DNA of 64,000 bases, from contig DAIDMK010000009.1 of the NCBI GenBank assembly GCA_027449025.1, forward strand, positions 1 through 64,000. Reading direction: 5' to 3'. Shown piece by piece: positions 45,568-54,195 of the stretch (position 1 is the first letter of the stretch; each line of letters begins with the position of its first letter). Under the pieces are notes generated by a model. The model was not told the DNA's origin, did not search any database, and was given only the letters and a program-made list of their open reading frames with translations. This DNA comes from Lutibacter sp. GTDB taxonomy: Bacteria > Bacteroidota > Bacteroidia > Flavobacteriales > Flavobacteriaceae. Made by a program: the position numbers and the translations under genes.

Positions 45568-46380
45568 TTATTCTGGTTTTGTAACCGAATTCATTTGTAA
45601 AGTTACTGCTGTTTGGGCCAACATTCTTCCATTCATGGTTGCGCCTGTTTGCATATTGATACCTGTTTGTCCTAAAATGTTTCCTTCGAAATGACTTGTT
45701 GTTCCAAAAGTCACAGCGTCAGAAACTACCCAGAAAATATTTTTTGCCAAAACGCCACCTTCTAAGGTAACTCTTACTGAAGAACTCATTTTTAAAGTAC
45801 CAGCAACTTGGAAAATAAAAATATCTGTTGGGCTACCAGAAATTGTGATATCTGTTGGGATATTCACAGAGCTAGACCATTTATAAAGACCAGGTAACAA
45901 TGTTTTTCCGCCAATAGTTCCTGCGCCTAAATTCAAGTAATCTGGATTTGATCTTCCTGCAGCATCAGTATAAGCTGTTTGCATATCACCAATTGCTGAG
46001 GTTAGCATAGTGGCACTTGTAGTTTTACAGGCTGGACCTGCAGCATCTACTGAAAATACTGAACCTGTTACTTCTGTACAATTTACTACCATTGCTGCTC
46101 CGGTGATTGGGCTAGTACCAATATTTCCTGTAATAGATGATTTATAAACACTGGTAATTCCAGTTTTTGATAAAATTACGAAGTCACCTGCAACGCCTAA
46201 GTTGACTGTTTTTAATACTGCGTTTTTTGATTGTTCAAATGAAATTTCTTTGCCTAATACATAAGCTCCTTCTTGGGTTGATGCTTCATTGGTTAGTTCA
46301 GCGTCTTGATCATTTGTACAACTTCCAAGTAATACGAATAATAGCATTGCGACTATCTGGGTTATATTATTTATTTTCAT
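45568..46380 (-). CDS. ice-binding-type (DUF3494) lipoprotein
   Basis: The 270-residue protein has a lipobox (LLGSC), a short linker and a complete DUF3494 domain (about 60-268: AGDFVILSKTGITS, GNILGQTGINMQTGATMNG, ending LAQTAVTLQMNS). DUF3494 proteins fold as discontinuous beta-solenoids that bind ice. Here lipidation would keep it on the outer membrane. It shares domain and promoter type with the larger protein at 39014-40984. Confidence 0.88.
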   Translation of the reverse strand: MKINNITQIVAMLLFVLLGSCTNDQDAELTNEASTQEGAYVLGKEISFEQSKNAVLKTVNLGVAGDFVILSKTGITSVYKSSITGNIGTSPITGAAMVVNCTEVTGSVFSVDAAGPACKTTSATMLTSAIGDMQTAYTDAAGRSNPDYLNLGAGTIGGKTLLPGLYKWSSSVNIPTDITISGSPTDIFIFQVAGTLKMSSSVRVTLEGGVLAKNIFWVVSDAVTFGTTSHFEGNILGQTGINMQTGATMNGRMLAQTAVTLQMNSVTKPE

Positions 46381-46428
46381 TGGTGATGATTTTAAACTGT
46401 GGCTTAGTTGTCCCAGTTATATAAGAAG

Positions 46429-46496
46429 CAAAGGTGACCTCATTAATTTTGGTATGGGTTACACAATTTTTTAAAATAGTTGCACAATTCACACAT
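46429..46496 (-). promoter_or_regulatory. shared regulon promoter, copy 5
   Basis: Half-sites TGTGAATTGTGCAAC and AATTGTGTAAC are 21 bp apart, then 23 bp to CACCTTTG (plus 46429-46436). The cores start at 46459 and 46480. The gap 46381-46713 shows nothing else. Confidence 0.85.
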
Positions 46497-46713
46497 TTTT
46501 GAATTATAATTGCCATTAAATGTTTTTAAATAACTAGGGCCAAACAATTTGGGTTTCTAAAAACAGCGGGGCTTTTAATAAATAAAACAACATAACTTAT
46601 AAAAAAATTATGCTGTTTTATAAATATATAAAAAATGAGTGATCCAATACAACCTTTACAATCGACAGTTCATTATTTTTAGGTATTTAAACTTAAAACT
46701 AATAACTTAAAAC

Positions 46714-46932
46714 TTACAACTTTTTCTTGTCTGTGGCAACAATTACAATACCGCCAACCAATAAAATTACACCAACAATTGGTGACCATTGTACAGGGTT
46801 TTCTTTTTCCACACTCATTTGCATCGGACCTAAGTCGATTACTTTTTCGGTGGTTACATAACTGAATCCAGTATAAATGATCATCAATATTCCTATAATG
46901 GCCATAACGATTCCTATTGTTTTTGTTTTCAT
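46714..46932 (-). CDS. small two-helix membrane protein
   Basis: The 72-residue protein has two membrane helices (IGIVMAIIGILMIIYTGFSYV and WSPIVGVILLVGGIVIVA) around a polar loop, and a basic C-terminus. It resembles small conserved membrane proteins of unknown function in Bacteroidetes. It is followed on the same strand by other small envelope genes but has no direct-repeat promoter. Confidence 0.75.
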   Translation of the reverse strand: MKTKTIGIVMAIIGILMIIYTGFSYVTTEKVIDLGPMQMSVEKENPVQWSPIVGVILLVGGIVIVATDKKKL

Positions 46933-47001
46933 AATGTGAGTGTTTTTAGTTATTTTTTATGGTACTTTCTATATAAATGTCGTGGCAAATAGCGTTATGT
47001 A

Positions 47002-47196
47002 TTACGCCTCGTCTTTTGTGGTGCGTATTAGGCTAATGCCGGCAATAAAAAACACGATACCCAGCACCCCAAAAACCACAAGGTTTTTTATTGCGTAATT
47101 GCTATTTGAACTATTTACAAATAATATGGCAGTATAAATTAAACCACCTATTCCGAGAGACGTTAGCAATGCCCCAAAGGTTCTTTTTAAATTCAT
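47002..47196 (-). CDS. small two-helix membrane protein
   Basis: The 64-residue protein has two membrane helices (FGALLTSLGIGGLIYTAILF and NLVVFGVLGIVFFIAGISLI) and a charged C-terminal tail. No function is recognised. It sits 69 bp upstream of the similar gene at 46714-46932 and may be co-transcribed with it. Confidence 0.72.
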   Translation of the reverse strand: MNLKRTFGALLTSLGIGGLIYTAILFVNSSNSNYAIKNLVVFGVLGIVFFIAGISLIRTTKDEA

Positions 47197-47220
47197 TTTT
47201 TAGGTTTTATGGTTTTTTGT

Positions 47221-47276
47221 AAAAAAAAACATTGGAGATTTAGGCTGTTGTTCAGGCCAAATAACCAATGTTTTTA
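47221..47276 (-). terminator. terminator after the outer membrane barrel gene
   Basis: ACATTGG and CCAATGT arms enclose an inner GGCTGTTGTTCAGGCC hairpin. On the minus strand a run of nine U follows. Confidence 0.75.
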
Positions 47277-47294
47277 TGTTTAATTATTTAGCTT

Positions 47295-47795
47295 TTATAA
47301 TTTGAAGGTAAGTCCAAATTTTCCTCCAGAGAAAGCGTTTCCGCCACCGAATTCAAGATTTAAACCAACTTTGCTGGATAAGTAATATCTGAAACCAAGT
47401 TGCGCACCAACACCAACTTCCGAACTATATCTTCCATGATAGCCATCTGGAGATGAAAAAGAATAGAACCCTAAATTTGGACCTATATAAAAATCCCATT
47501 CGTTAGACATTTCTAAGGCATGGTTAAAATGATAATTTAAATTTGCTGAAATTCCTAAAATGTTGTGGTCGTAATGATCGTTATCCCATTTCTCATCATA
47601 AGAACGATAGGAAAGTTCCCCACCAATGGTAAAATCTCTGCTAATGCCGTGATCCAATCCTAAATAGACAGGTACGCCCCATCCTGATAAACCAACACCA
47701 ACATTCAATTGATTTTGCCCAACGCCTAAAGGATTCTGGCTAAAGCCAACCGCTGAAACCATTGCCAATACTACTCCTAAAATTAATTTTTTCAT
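47295..47795 (-). CDS. outer membrane beta-barrel protein
   Basis: The 166-residue protein has a signal peptide (LILGVVLAMVSAVGFSQ) and an alternating barrel pattern typical of OmpX/OmpW-size eight-stranded proteins, ending in GGKFGLTFKL with a terminal aromatic-hydrophobic strand. The function is unknown. It is preceded by regulon promoter copy 6, about 170 bp upstream of its start. Confidence 0.82.
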   Translation of the reverse strand: MKKLILGVVLAMVSAVGFSQNPLGVGQNQLNVGVGLSGWGVPVYLGLDHGISRDFTIGGELSYRSYDEKWDNDHYDHNILGISANLNYHFNHALEMSNEWDFYIGPNLGFYSFSSPDGYHGRYSSEVGVGAQLGFRYYLSSKVGLNLEFGGGNAFSGGKFGLTFKL

Positions 47796-47968
47796 CTTTT
47801 TAAATTTTAAATTTATTTCTTACTTTTATTTGCCTTACAAATTACCCTAAACAGTTGTCAGATTCGTATAACCAAGCAAGCCGTTTTTAAAGTGGGGTCT
47901 GGTCTCCACTATATTGCTTATGTTGTTTTTGTGATATCTATTAGATGGTCACAATTATAACTACGATG

Positions 47969-48036
47969 TAAAGGTGAAGAGTTTTAGGAAAGGGGGTGTT
48001 ACATAATTTTACGAATAAGTTATATGATTCACACAT
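47969..48036 (-). promoter_or_regulatory. shared regulon promoter, copy 6
   Basis: Half-sites TGTGAATCATATAAC and AATTATGTAAC are 21 bp apart, then 23 bp to CACCTTTA (plus 47969-47976). The cores start at 47999 and 48020. Confidence 0.85.
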
Positions 48037-48220
48037 TACACTAATTAGTTCAGGTTGCTAATTGCAACAGGACACTAATAGGTGAATTGTTATATGAGAT
48101 TTGTTTTTTAGTAATGGGATGAAAAAATGCAGGTTATAGTGTTATCCAAACGATAAGAGAACTTGCTATAGAAAGCAGCAATCGCTTTACATTTTCCTCA
48201 ACTGTTATTAAAGATAAAGC

Positions 48221-48305
48221 AAAAAAAATCCTGTCAGGGATAAATCAAAGTCAGTTGTATAAATTTAGGGTACTTTATAACTGCATTTTGAAAATCTGAC
48301 AGGAT
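48221..48305 (-). terminator. large branched terminator after the YtxH gene
   Basis: ATCCTGTCAG (48228-48237) and CTGACAGGAT (48296-48305) form a 10-bp stem enclosing an inner partial hairpin (CAGTTGTATAAA with TTTATAACTG). The minus strand continues with eight U. The long loop is unusual for a plain terminator. Confidence 0.65.
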
Positions 48306-48354
48306 ATCAAAAAATGTATTTTATAGACAATAAGAAGCTTATCGCTTTGAATTC

Positions 48355-48612
48355 CTATTTCTTAACTGCTTCAGACTTTGGCATTTTTTTTTCAACAAAT
48401 TCATTAACGTCACTCTTTAATTTGTCGAATTTTTTGTTGGCCATGTCCATATTTTTACTGAATTTTTTTTCCAGTTTTTTTTCATAGTTTTTACCCTTTT
48501 TGATAATTTTTTTTCTTGTGCCCGAACCTTTGTCCGGAGCAAATAATAGACCTGCAATGGCACCTGCAGCAACGCCCGCCAATAAACCTAACACTACTTT
48601 TCCTGAACTCAT
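48355..48612 (-). CDS. YtxH-domain protein
   Basis: The 85-residue protein has the YtxH pattern: SGKVVLGLLAGVAAGAIAGLLFAPDKGSGTRKK, a glycine-rich membrane helix followed by the APDKG motif, then a lysine-rich coiled region. YtxH proteins are general stress proteins of unknown mechanism. A second one lies at 56151-56471. Regulon promoter copy 7 is directly upstream. Confidence 0.85.
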   Translation of the reverse strand: MSSGKVVLGLLAGVAAGAIAGLLFAPDKGSGTRKKIIKKGKNYEKKLEKKFSKNMDMANKKFDKLKSDVNEFVEKKMPKSEAVKK

Positions 48613-48647
48613 AATTTTTTGTTTTTAGTGATTATATTAATTATACG

Positions 48648-48716
48648 CAAAGGTCATACCATTGTCAACTAAAGAGTTACATAATTAATGAAAATAGTTA
48701 CATGATTCACATATTA
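48648..48716 (-). promoter_or_regulatory. shared regulon promoter, copy 7
   Basis: Half-sites TGTGAATCATGTAAC and AATTATGTAAC are 21 bp apart, then 22 bp to GACCTTTG (plus 48648-48655). The cores start at 48677 and 48698. It is the only copy with a 22-bp rather than 23-bp gap. Confidence 0.82.
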
Positions 48717-48896
48717 AGCTTAGATCCCCAGGTTGTAACCTACTTTAATTTTCAGATTGTCAATTTAGGTTGTTGAAAATATTTGGATGGTTTTTTGTTA
48801 GTGAGCTGAATTATAGTTGGTTAGCTGTATTGTGATTAAAAATTTGTTTTTTATTGAAACAAGCTAAAAAGGTTTTATGATGTTGTTTTATGGATA

Positions 48897-49352
48897 CTAC
48901 ATTCTTTCCATATACCAATTCAATTGTTTTTTTATTTTTTTGAATTCGAAAATGGCTGTAATAATTTTTTGAAGCCGCACAAAAGCAGTTTCGCTTTTTA
49001 CCACGTAATCAAATGCGCCATGGTGCATACAGCTAATGGCAATGTCAATTTTGTCCTGGGAAGATAACATAACCACAGGAATATTTGGATTTACGGCTTT
49101 AATCTTGTCTAATGTTTCTATGCCATCCATCGCATTTTTGTCCACACCATCCAAGTAATAATCTAAAATTATGACATCGGGTTTGTGCGATAAATTTGCC
49201 AAACACATTTCACCTGTTGGATAAGTTTCAATATCAAAATCTGCATGTTGCAGGAATTCAATCTCCATTAATTTTAAGTAAATAGCATCATCATCTACCA
49301 GGAATAGTTTTATCTTGCCTGTCGACAGACTGGTTTTATTCTCTTTAGTCAT
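48897..49352 (-). CDS. single-domain response regulator
   Basis: The 151-residue protein is a lone receiver domain: IKLFLVDDDAIYLKLME with the acidic pair, the phosphorylation site in DVIILDYYLDG, and VMLSSQDKIDI. There is no output domain, so it acts by protein contact or as a phosphate relay. Its start overlaps the kinase stop by one base (TAATG), so the two are translationally coupled. Confidence 0.9.
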   Translation of the reverse strand: MTKENKTSLSTGKIKLFLVDDDAIYLKLMEIEFLQHADFDIETYPTGEMCLANLSHKPDVIILDYYLDGVDKNAMDGIETLDKIKAVNPNIPVVMLSSQDKIDIAISCMHHGAFDYVVKSETAFVRLQKIITAIFEFKKIKKQLNWYMERM

Positions 49353-52300
49353 TATTTATTGTTTTTAAAAGCATTAAATTCTATTTTTAATTCATCGCAA
49401 GCCTGCATACAAACTTTTTCAAGTTTTATGACCATTTCTGAAATGCCTTCAGTTTGTTGGTGTGAGATTGCATATTCCTGAACCTTTCTTGCCATATTTT
49501 CATAATCGGCACTGATACCCATGATTGAAAAGGAAGGAATCAATTTATGGACGGTTGCTTGCAATGATTTCCAGTCTTCATCAAGTAAGCTTTGTTTCAT
49601 TGTGTCAATTAATGGTGGCGTTTGTTCCAAATAAAGGGAAATCATTTCCATCATTAATACCCGATTGGATTTAGTTCGTTCATTCAAGTAATTTAAATTG
49701 GTACATTTAATCTTTACAGACTTAGCCAATCCACTTACATTAGGCGCTATTACATCAGGCTCCATTGTAACTGGGTTCTTTTTTAAAAAACCTACCATTT
49801 TACTGTACAATAACCTTTCGTCGACGGGTTTTGCTATGTAATCATTCATTCCGACCGCTTTGCATTTGGCCAGATCAACGGTGGTGACATCGGCTGTTAA
49901 GGCGATGATGGGAATATTTGAATTCATAGTGTTTCTAATGTATTCCGTGGCTTCAAATCCGTTCATTTCCGGCATTTGTAAATCCATCAAAACAAGATCG
50001 TATTTTTTGCTTTGCATTTTTTCGATGGCTATTTTCCCATTGCTGGCAATATCGCATTCAAATCCAAAATCATCCAAAAGCGTTCTCATTAATAATTGAT
50101 TGAGCGCAATATCTTCAACCACCAATACTTTTACATCAGTTAAATCATTATCCAAATCTACCATCACCAGTTCTAATTCAGCTTTCGCTTTTGTTTTTTG
50201 AAAGCTTAATGTAAAGCAAAAAGTAGAGCCTTCATTTACTTTACTTGTTACATGAATGCTTCCACCTTGGGGTTCTATCAATTGTTTAACAATTGCCAAA
50301 CCCAATCCGGTTCCTCCATACAAACGCGATGTGCCGCTTGAGGCTTGTTGAAAATTTTCAAAAATACTGTCTATTTTATTTTCAGGAATTCCAATCCCGG
50401 TATCTATAACCGAAAACTCGATGGTAACTTTTTGTTCATCCTCACTTAATAATTTAGCGCTCACCGTAATTTTTCCTTTTGTTGTGAATTTAATGGCGTT
50501 GCTTACCAAATTCATTATGATTTGGTGTAATCGCACGGGGTCGCCAACCAATACGCTTGGTATTTTTTCATCGTATTCTTTTACCAATTTTAAATTTTTT
50601 TCGTAAATTTTGGTTTCAAACAGATGTAGCATTGCGGAGATGGACAAAGACATTTTAAACGGTATTTGTTCGAATGTCATTTTTCCGGCATCTACTTTTG
50701 CCAAATCAAGGATGTCATTGATAAGCACAATTAATGCATCACCGCTAATTTTTATGGCTTTTAAATATTCTTTTTGTTTTGCAGTCAATTCTGTTTTTAA
50801 CACCACTTTTGTAAAGCCGATAATCGCATTCATCGGCGTACGAATTTCATGGCTCATATTTGACAGAAATTGTTGTTTGGCTTTCATCGCATTTTCCGCA
50901 ATTATGGTGGCTTTTTCAGCCTTAATTTTTGCTTCCTCGGCAATGACTGTAGCCAATTCAGCAAATACCATAGCTTCGTTTAGTTCTGCGGCAATCCTTT
51001 TTTGTTCAGTAACATCACGCGCAACAATTACAACCCCATCAACATTTCCATCATCATCTTTATAAACCGATCCGTTGAATAATACATCGGTAAGTTTGCC
51101 GTTTTTATGGCGAAGCGTAAGTGGTGAATTGGTAACAGAACCATTTGCGAATACTTCTTGGTAAACAGCCCGCGCTTTTTGAGGTTCGGTAAAATAATCT
51201 AAAAAATCAGTGTCTGTCAATTCATCCCTTGTAAGGCCGGTAATGTTTGTTAAAGCCTCATTCATATCTGTAATTTTACCTGCCGGACTGATGGTAACTA
51301 AAGGGTCAAGACTTGCTTCAATAAGACTTAAAGAATATTGAGAGTCTAATTTTATATCTAGGTTTGAAGCTTCAAGTTCTCTATTTGTAATGCCTTGTTT
51401 AATAGCTTCTATATTTTGTTTGGCAAGTTCTTCATTGGCAAGAACCAGTTCAGCTGCGCGTTTTTCTTTTACTTTTGTTTGAAATACAAGTTCTTCGTTA
51501 GCAATAACCAACTCAGCTGCACGTTTTTCTTTCTCTATATTTTGGAATGCAAGTTCTTCATTGGCAATAATCAATTCAGCAGCGCGTTTTTCTTTTACTT
51601 CATTTTGAAAAGCTAGTTCACCGTTGGCAATCACCAATTCTGCTGCCCGTTTTTCTTTCTCATTGTTTTGAAAGGCAAGCTCCTCATTGGCAATAATAAG
51701 TTCTGCAGACCGTTTTTCTTTCTCATCGTTTTGAAAGGCAAGTTCTTCATTGGCGATTACCAATTCAGCAGCCCTTTTTTCTTTTTCCTCATTTTGAAAT
51801 GCCAGTTCTTCATTGGCAATGACCAATTCTGCAGCCCTTTTTTCTTTTACTTCATTTTGAAAGGCAAGTTCTTCATTGGCGATTGCCAATTCAGCAGCTC
51901 GTTTTTCTTTTTCATCGTTTTGAAAGGCCAATTCTTTGTTGGCAATAATTAATTCTTCTGCACGTTTTTCTTTTTCATCGTTTTGAAAAGCCAGTTCTTT
52001 GTTGGCAATGGCCAATTCTTCTGCACGTTTCCCTTTTTCATTGTTTTGAAACTCAAGTTCTTCATTGGCAATAACCAATTCATCAGCACGTTTTCCCCTT
52101 TCTTCATTTTGAAAGGCAAGTTCTTTGTTGACTTTTCTTAAATTTATTGCCCATTTTTGAGCAGAAACATCTCTTGCAGCAGCAAAAACACCGATAATAT
52201 TACCCGCATTGTCTTTATAAACAGACGCATTGTAAGAAACATCGGTTAAGTTCCCGTTTATATGCTTTATGGTTAGCGGATAATCTATCACAAAACCTTT

Positions 52301-52525
52301 TTTAAAAACCTGAAGATAACCTTCCTGGGCTTTTATTGGATCGGTAAAATAATCAGAGAAGTTAGTGTTTATTAGTTTTTCTCTAATAACACCTGTTACT
52401 TTTATGGAAGCTTCATTAACGTCAGTTATTTTCCCTTCCAAGCTGATGGTTACAAATGGATCTAAACTTGCTTCTATTAAGCTTCTGGTGTATTGAGAGT
52501 TATTTATTATTGCTTGTGGTTCCAT
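49352..52525 (-). CDS. hybrid sensor histidine kinase with two PAS domains and a 21-residue repeat coiled coil
   Basis: The 1057-residue protein has no clear signal peptide or membrane segment and is likely cytoplasmic. The order is PAS (about 10-125), coiled coil of 11 full 21-residue repeats (133-363), PAS (about 390-510), HisKA with His559 (SHEIRTPMNAI), HATPase (SRLYGGTGLGLAIV), receiver with Asp848 (LVLMDLQMPEMNGFEA) and HPt with His993 (TVHKLIPSFS). It can therefore run a full internal phosphorelay and may pass phosphate to the coupled receiver protein. The AraC-type gene lies directly upstream. The signal is unknown. Confidence 0.92.
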   Translation of the reverse strand: MEPQAIINNSQYTRSLIEASLDPFVTISLEGKITDVNEASIKVTGVIREKLINTNFSDYFTDPIKAQEGYLQVFKKGFVIDYPLTIKHINGNLTDVSYNASVYKDNAGNIIGVFAAARDVSAQKWAINLRKVNKELAFQNEERGKRADELVIANEELEFQNNEKGKRAEELAIANKELAFQNDEKEKRAEELIIANKELAFQNDEKEKRAAELAIANEELAFQNEVKEKRAAELVIANEELAFQNEEKEKRAAELVIANEELAFQNDEKEKRSAELIIANEELAFQNNEKEKRAAELVIANGELAFQNEVKEKRAAELIIANEELAFQNIEKEKRAAELVIANEELVFQTKVKEKRAAELVLANEELAKQNIEAIKQGITNRELEASNLDIKLDSQYSLSLIEASLDPLVTISPAGKITDMNEALTNITGLTRDELTDTDFLDYFTEPQKARAVYQEVFANGSVTNSPLTLRHKNGKLTDVLFNGSVYKDDDGNVDGVVIVARDVTEQKRIAAELNEAMVFAELATVIAEEAKIKAEKATIIAENAMKAKQQFLSNMSHEIRTPMNAIIGFTKVVLKTELTAKQKEYLKAIKISGDALIVLINDILDLAKVDAGKMTFEQIPFKMSLSISAMLHLFETKIYEKNLKLVKEYDEKIPSVLVGDPVRLHQIIMNLVSNAIKFTTKGKITVSAKLLSEDEQKVTIEFSVIDTGIGIPENKIDSIFENFQQASSGTSRLYGGTGLGLAIVKQLIEPQGGSIHVTSKVNEGSTFCFTLSFQKTKAKAELELVMVDLDNDLTDVKVLVVEDIALNQLLMRTLLDDFGFECDIASNGKIAIEKMQSKKYDLVLMDLQMPEMNGFEATEYIRNTMNSNIPIIALTADVTTVDLAKCKAVGMNDYIAKPVDERLLYSKMVGFLKKNPVTMEPDVIAPNVSGLAKSVKIKCTNLNYLNERTKSNRVLMMEMISLYLEQTPPLIDTMKQSLLDEDWKSLQATVHKLIPSFSIMGISADYENMARKVQEYAISHQQTEGISEMVIKLEKVCMQACDELKIEFNAFKNNK
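51437..52129 (-). repeat. 63-bp tandem repeats encoding the kinase coiled coil
   Basis: Eleven full units and one partial unit encode the pattern NEELAFQNEEKEKRAAELVIA. Each unit is 21 residues, exactly three heptads, so copy number can change without breaking the coiled-coil phase. Confidence 0.92.
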
Positions 52526-52578
52526 TTATATTGATACCCTTATAAAAGTTGGTAATTTTAATTTTTTCTTTAAGCGTC

Positions 52579-53160
52579 TTACTGGTCACTAATCTGGTTT
52601 CCAATTTCCTCGATAGGACTTCTCCTTTTATTTTTCATTTGTTTAAAATGGGAAGGTGAGAGTCCTGTAACTTTTTTAAACTGATTGGATAAATGTGCCA
52701 CACTGCTGTAATTCATTTTCCAGGCGATTTCGGTAATATTTAATTCGCCATAAATAATTAATTCTTTGATGCGTTCAATTTTATGACCAATGATAAATTG
52801 CTCGATGGTAGTTCCTTGCACTTCTGAAAATAAATTTGCCAGATAGGTGTAATCGTGATTTAATTTTTCACTTAAATAGTCGGAGAAATTTACTTTGATG
52901 GTTTCTTCAGAATAATGAACCATCTCAACAATCACATTTTTTATTTTTTCAATCAACATCGCTCTTTTGTCGTCCATCAATTCAAGTCCAGAGTCTAATA
53001 GTTCCAGTTTTAACTGAGCTCGCTGCACTTCGGTAAGATCTTCCATGATATCAACTTCGCCTAAATCGACTACAATAAAATGAAGTTTAAACTTTTTTAA
53101 TGCATTTGATACCGCTATTTTGCAACGGTTGCTTACCATGTATTTGATGTATAACTTCAC
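52579..53160 (-). CDS. AraC-family transcriptional regulator
   Basis: About 193 residues. The N-terminal half (KLYIKYMVSNRCKIAVSNALKK, FIVVDLGEVDIMED) is of a type common in Bacteroidetes and is not the arabinose-binding cupin. The C-terminal half has the two AraC helix-turn-helix units (YTYLANLFSEVQGTTIEQFI; NITEIAWKMNYSSVAHLSNQFKKVTGLSPSHFK). I prefer the GTG start at 53160 because it keeps the conserved LYIKYMVS block; ATG 53139 is an alternative. It precedes the hybrid kinase and is the best candidate for the factor binding the shared direct-repeat promoters. Confidence 0.85.
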   Translation of the reverse strand: MKLYIKYMVSNRCKIAVSNALKKFKLHFIVVDLGEVDIMEDLTEVQRAQLKLELLDSGLELMDDKRAMLIEKIKNVIVEMVHYSEETIKVNFSDYLSEKLNHDYTYLANLFSEVQGTTIEQFIIGHKIERIKELIIYGELNITEIAWKMNYSSVAHLSNQFKKVTGLSPSHFKQMKNKRRSPIEEIGNQISDQ

Positions 53161-53208
53161 AAGTGTAATTTTTTTGCAAGGTACATTAAACACCTTATAA
53201 TAAAACAT

Positions 53209-53672
53209 TTATTGCTAAAAATAAAATTGATCAAGATTGTGTTTTTAAATGGAAAACCACTTATTATTTTAAAGATGGGCCTTTAATATTATAATAATTT
53301 TCTTTACTGTTTAACGCATCAAAACAGGTAATTTTACCTGTTCTAAATTGTTTAAAAATTTTAAAACTCCATTTACTTTATGTTTATAAATAAGAGACGT
53401 TGGCGTTTATTATTTCGGGATTTACATTCAAATAAACGCCGTCATCTCACTAAGTCACAATCAATCTAAATTTATAAAAAATTATCAAAATTGTAAAATA
53501 TGCTTTAGGGTTGATTATATATTATTTTATGCCAAGACTTTATTTTTATGGAGTCCTAAACCATCATTTAACGTATTGTTTTAAATTAAATTTTTAATTT
53601 ATATGAATCTTTTGGGGTTATAAGATTCATATTCTCAATACAGGCCTTGCAATATTTTTCGTATTGTGCTGG
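53209..53672. other. gap upstream of the AraC-type gene, with one palindrome
   Basis: No coding frame is convincing here. AACAGGTAATTTTACCTGTT at 53323-53342 is a perfect 20-bp palindrome about 165 bp upstream of the regulator start; it could be an operator or a weak terminator. Confidence 0.45.
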
Positions 53673-54137
53673 CTAATGTTTTTTTCCTTTTTTGTTTCCG
53701 TTACCTTTTGATTTACCGTTTCCGTTACCTTTTGACTTATAGTTACCGTTTCCTGGTTTGTTCCCAATATTTTTTTGTGGGGCGCCACGATAGCCTTTGG
53801 CATATTTAACTTTATGTTGTTTATAATAAGTATAAGGTGCTTTGCCACGATAATCGGTCAATACCACTTTATAGCCATTATACAAATCATAATTTCTATA
53901 TTGATTTGGAAGATATTTTCTGTGCACCCATGTGTTTCCAGAATAATAAATAAATCTGGATGTTTGAACATCATAATAAGAATCAACATCTGGAAGATAA
54001 TAATATCGTACATCTGAATAACCTGATGGACCCCAAAGCGGCGGTGTGCCAATGTTTACATTTACTGAAATTTGCGCCTGCATTTCGCTTGCGAAAAATA
54101 GACCTATTCCTATTGCTATAAATTTTAATGCTTTCAT
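53673..54137 (-). CDS. secreted basic protein of unknown function
   Basis: The 154-residue protein has a signal peptide (KFIAIGIGLFFASEMQAQ), a tyrosine-rich middle (DVRYYYLPDVDSYYDVQTSRFIYY) and a low-complexity basic C-terminus rich in Gly, Asn and Lys (from about 125). The Tyr/Trp-rich middle resembles small periplasmic proteins seen near stress genes in Bacteroidetes. It has regulon promoter copy 8. An overlapping frame at 53627-53848 is a shadow of its repetitive end. Confidence 0.78.
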   Translation of the reverse strand: MKALKFIAIGIGLFFASEMQAQISVNVNIGTPPLWGPSGYSDVRYYYLPDVDSYYDVQTSRFIYYSGNTWVHRKYLPNQYRNYDLYNGYKVVLTDYRGKAPYTYYKQHKVKYAKGYRGAPQKNIGNKPGNGNYKSKGNGNGKSKGNGNKKGKKH

Positions 54138-54195
54138 CTTACTTATATTTTAAATTAATGTAATCTTTGCTTAATGTTTATTTAATAGAGATATA

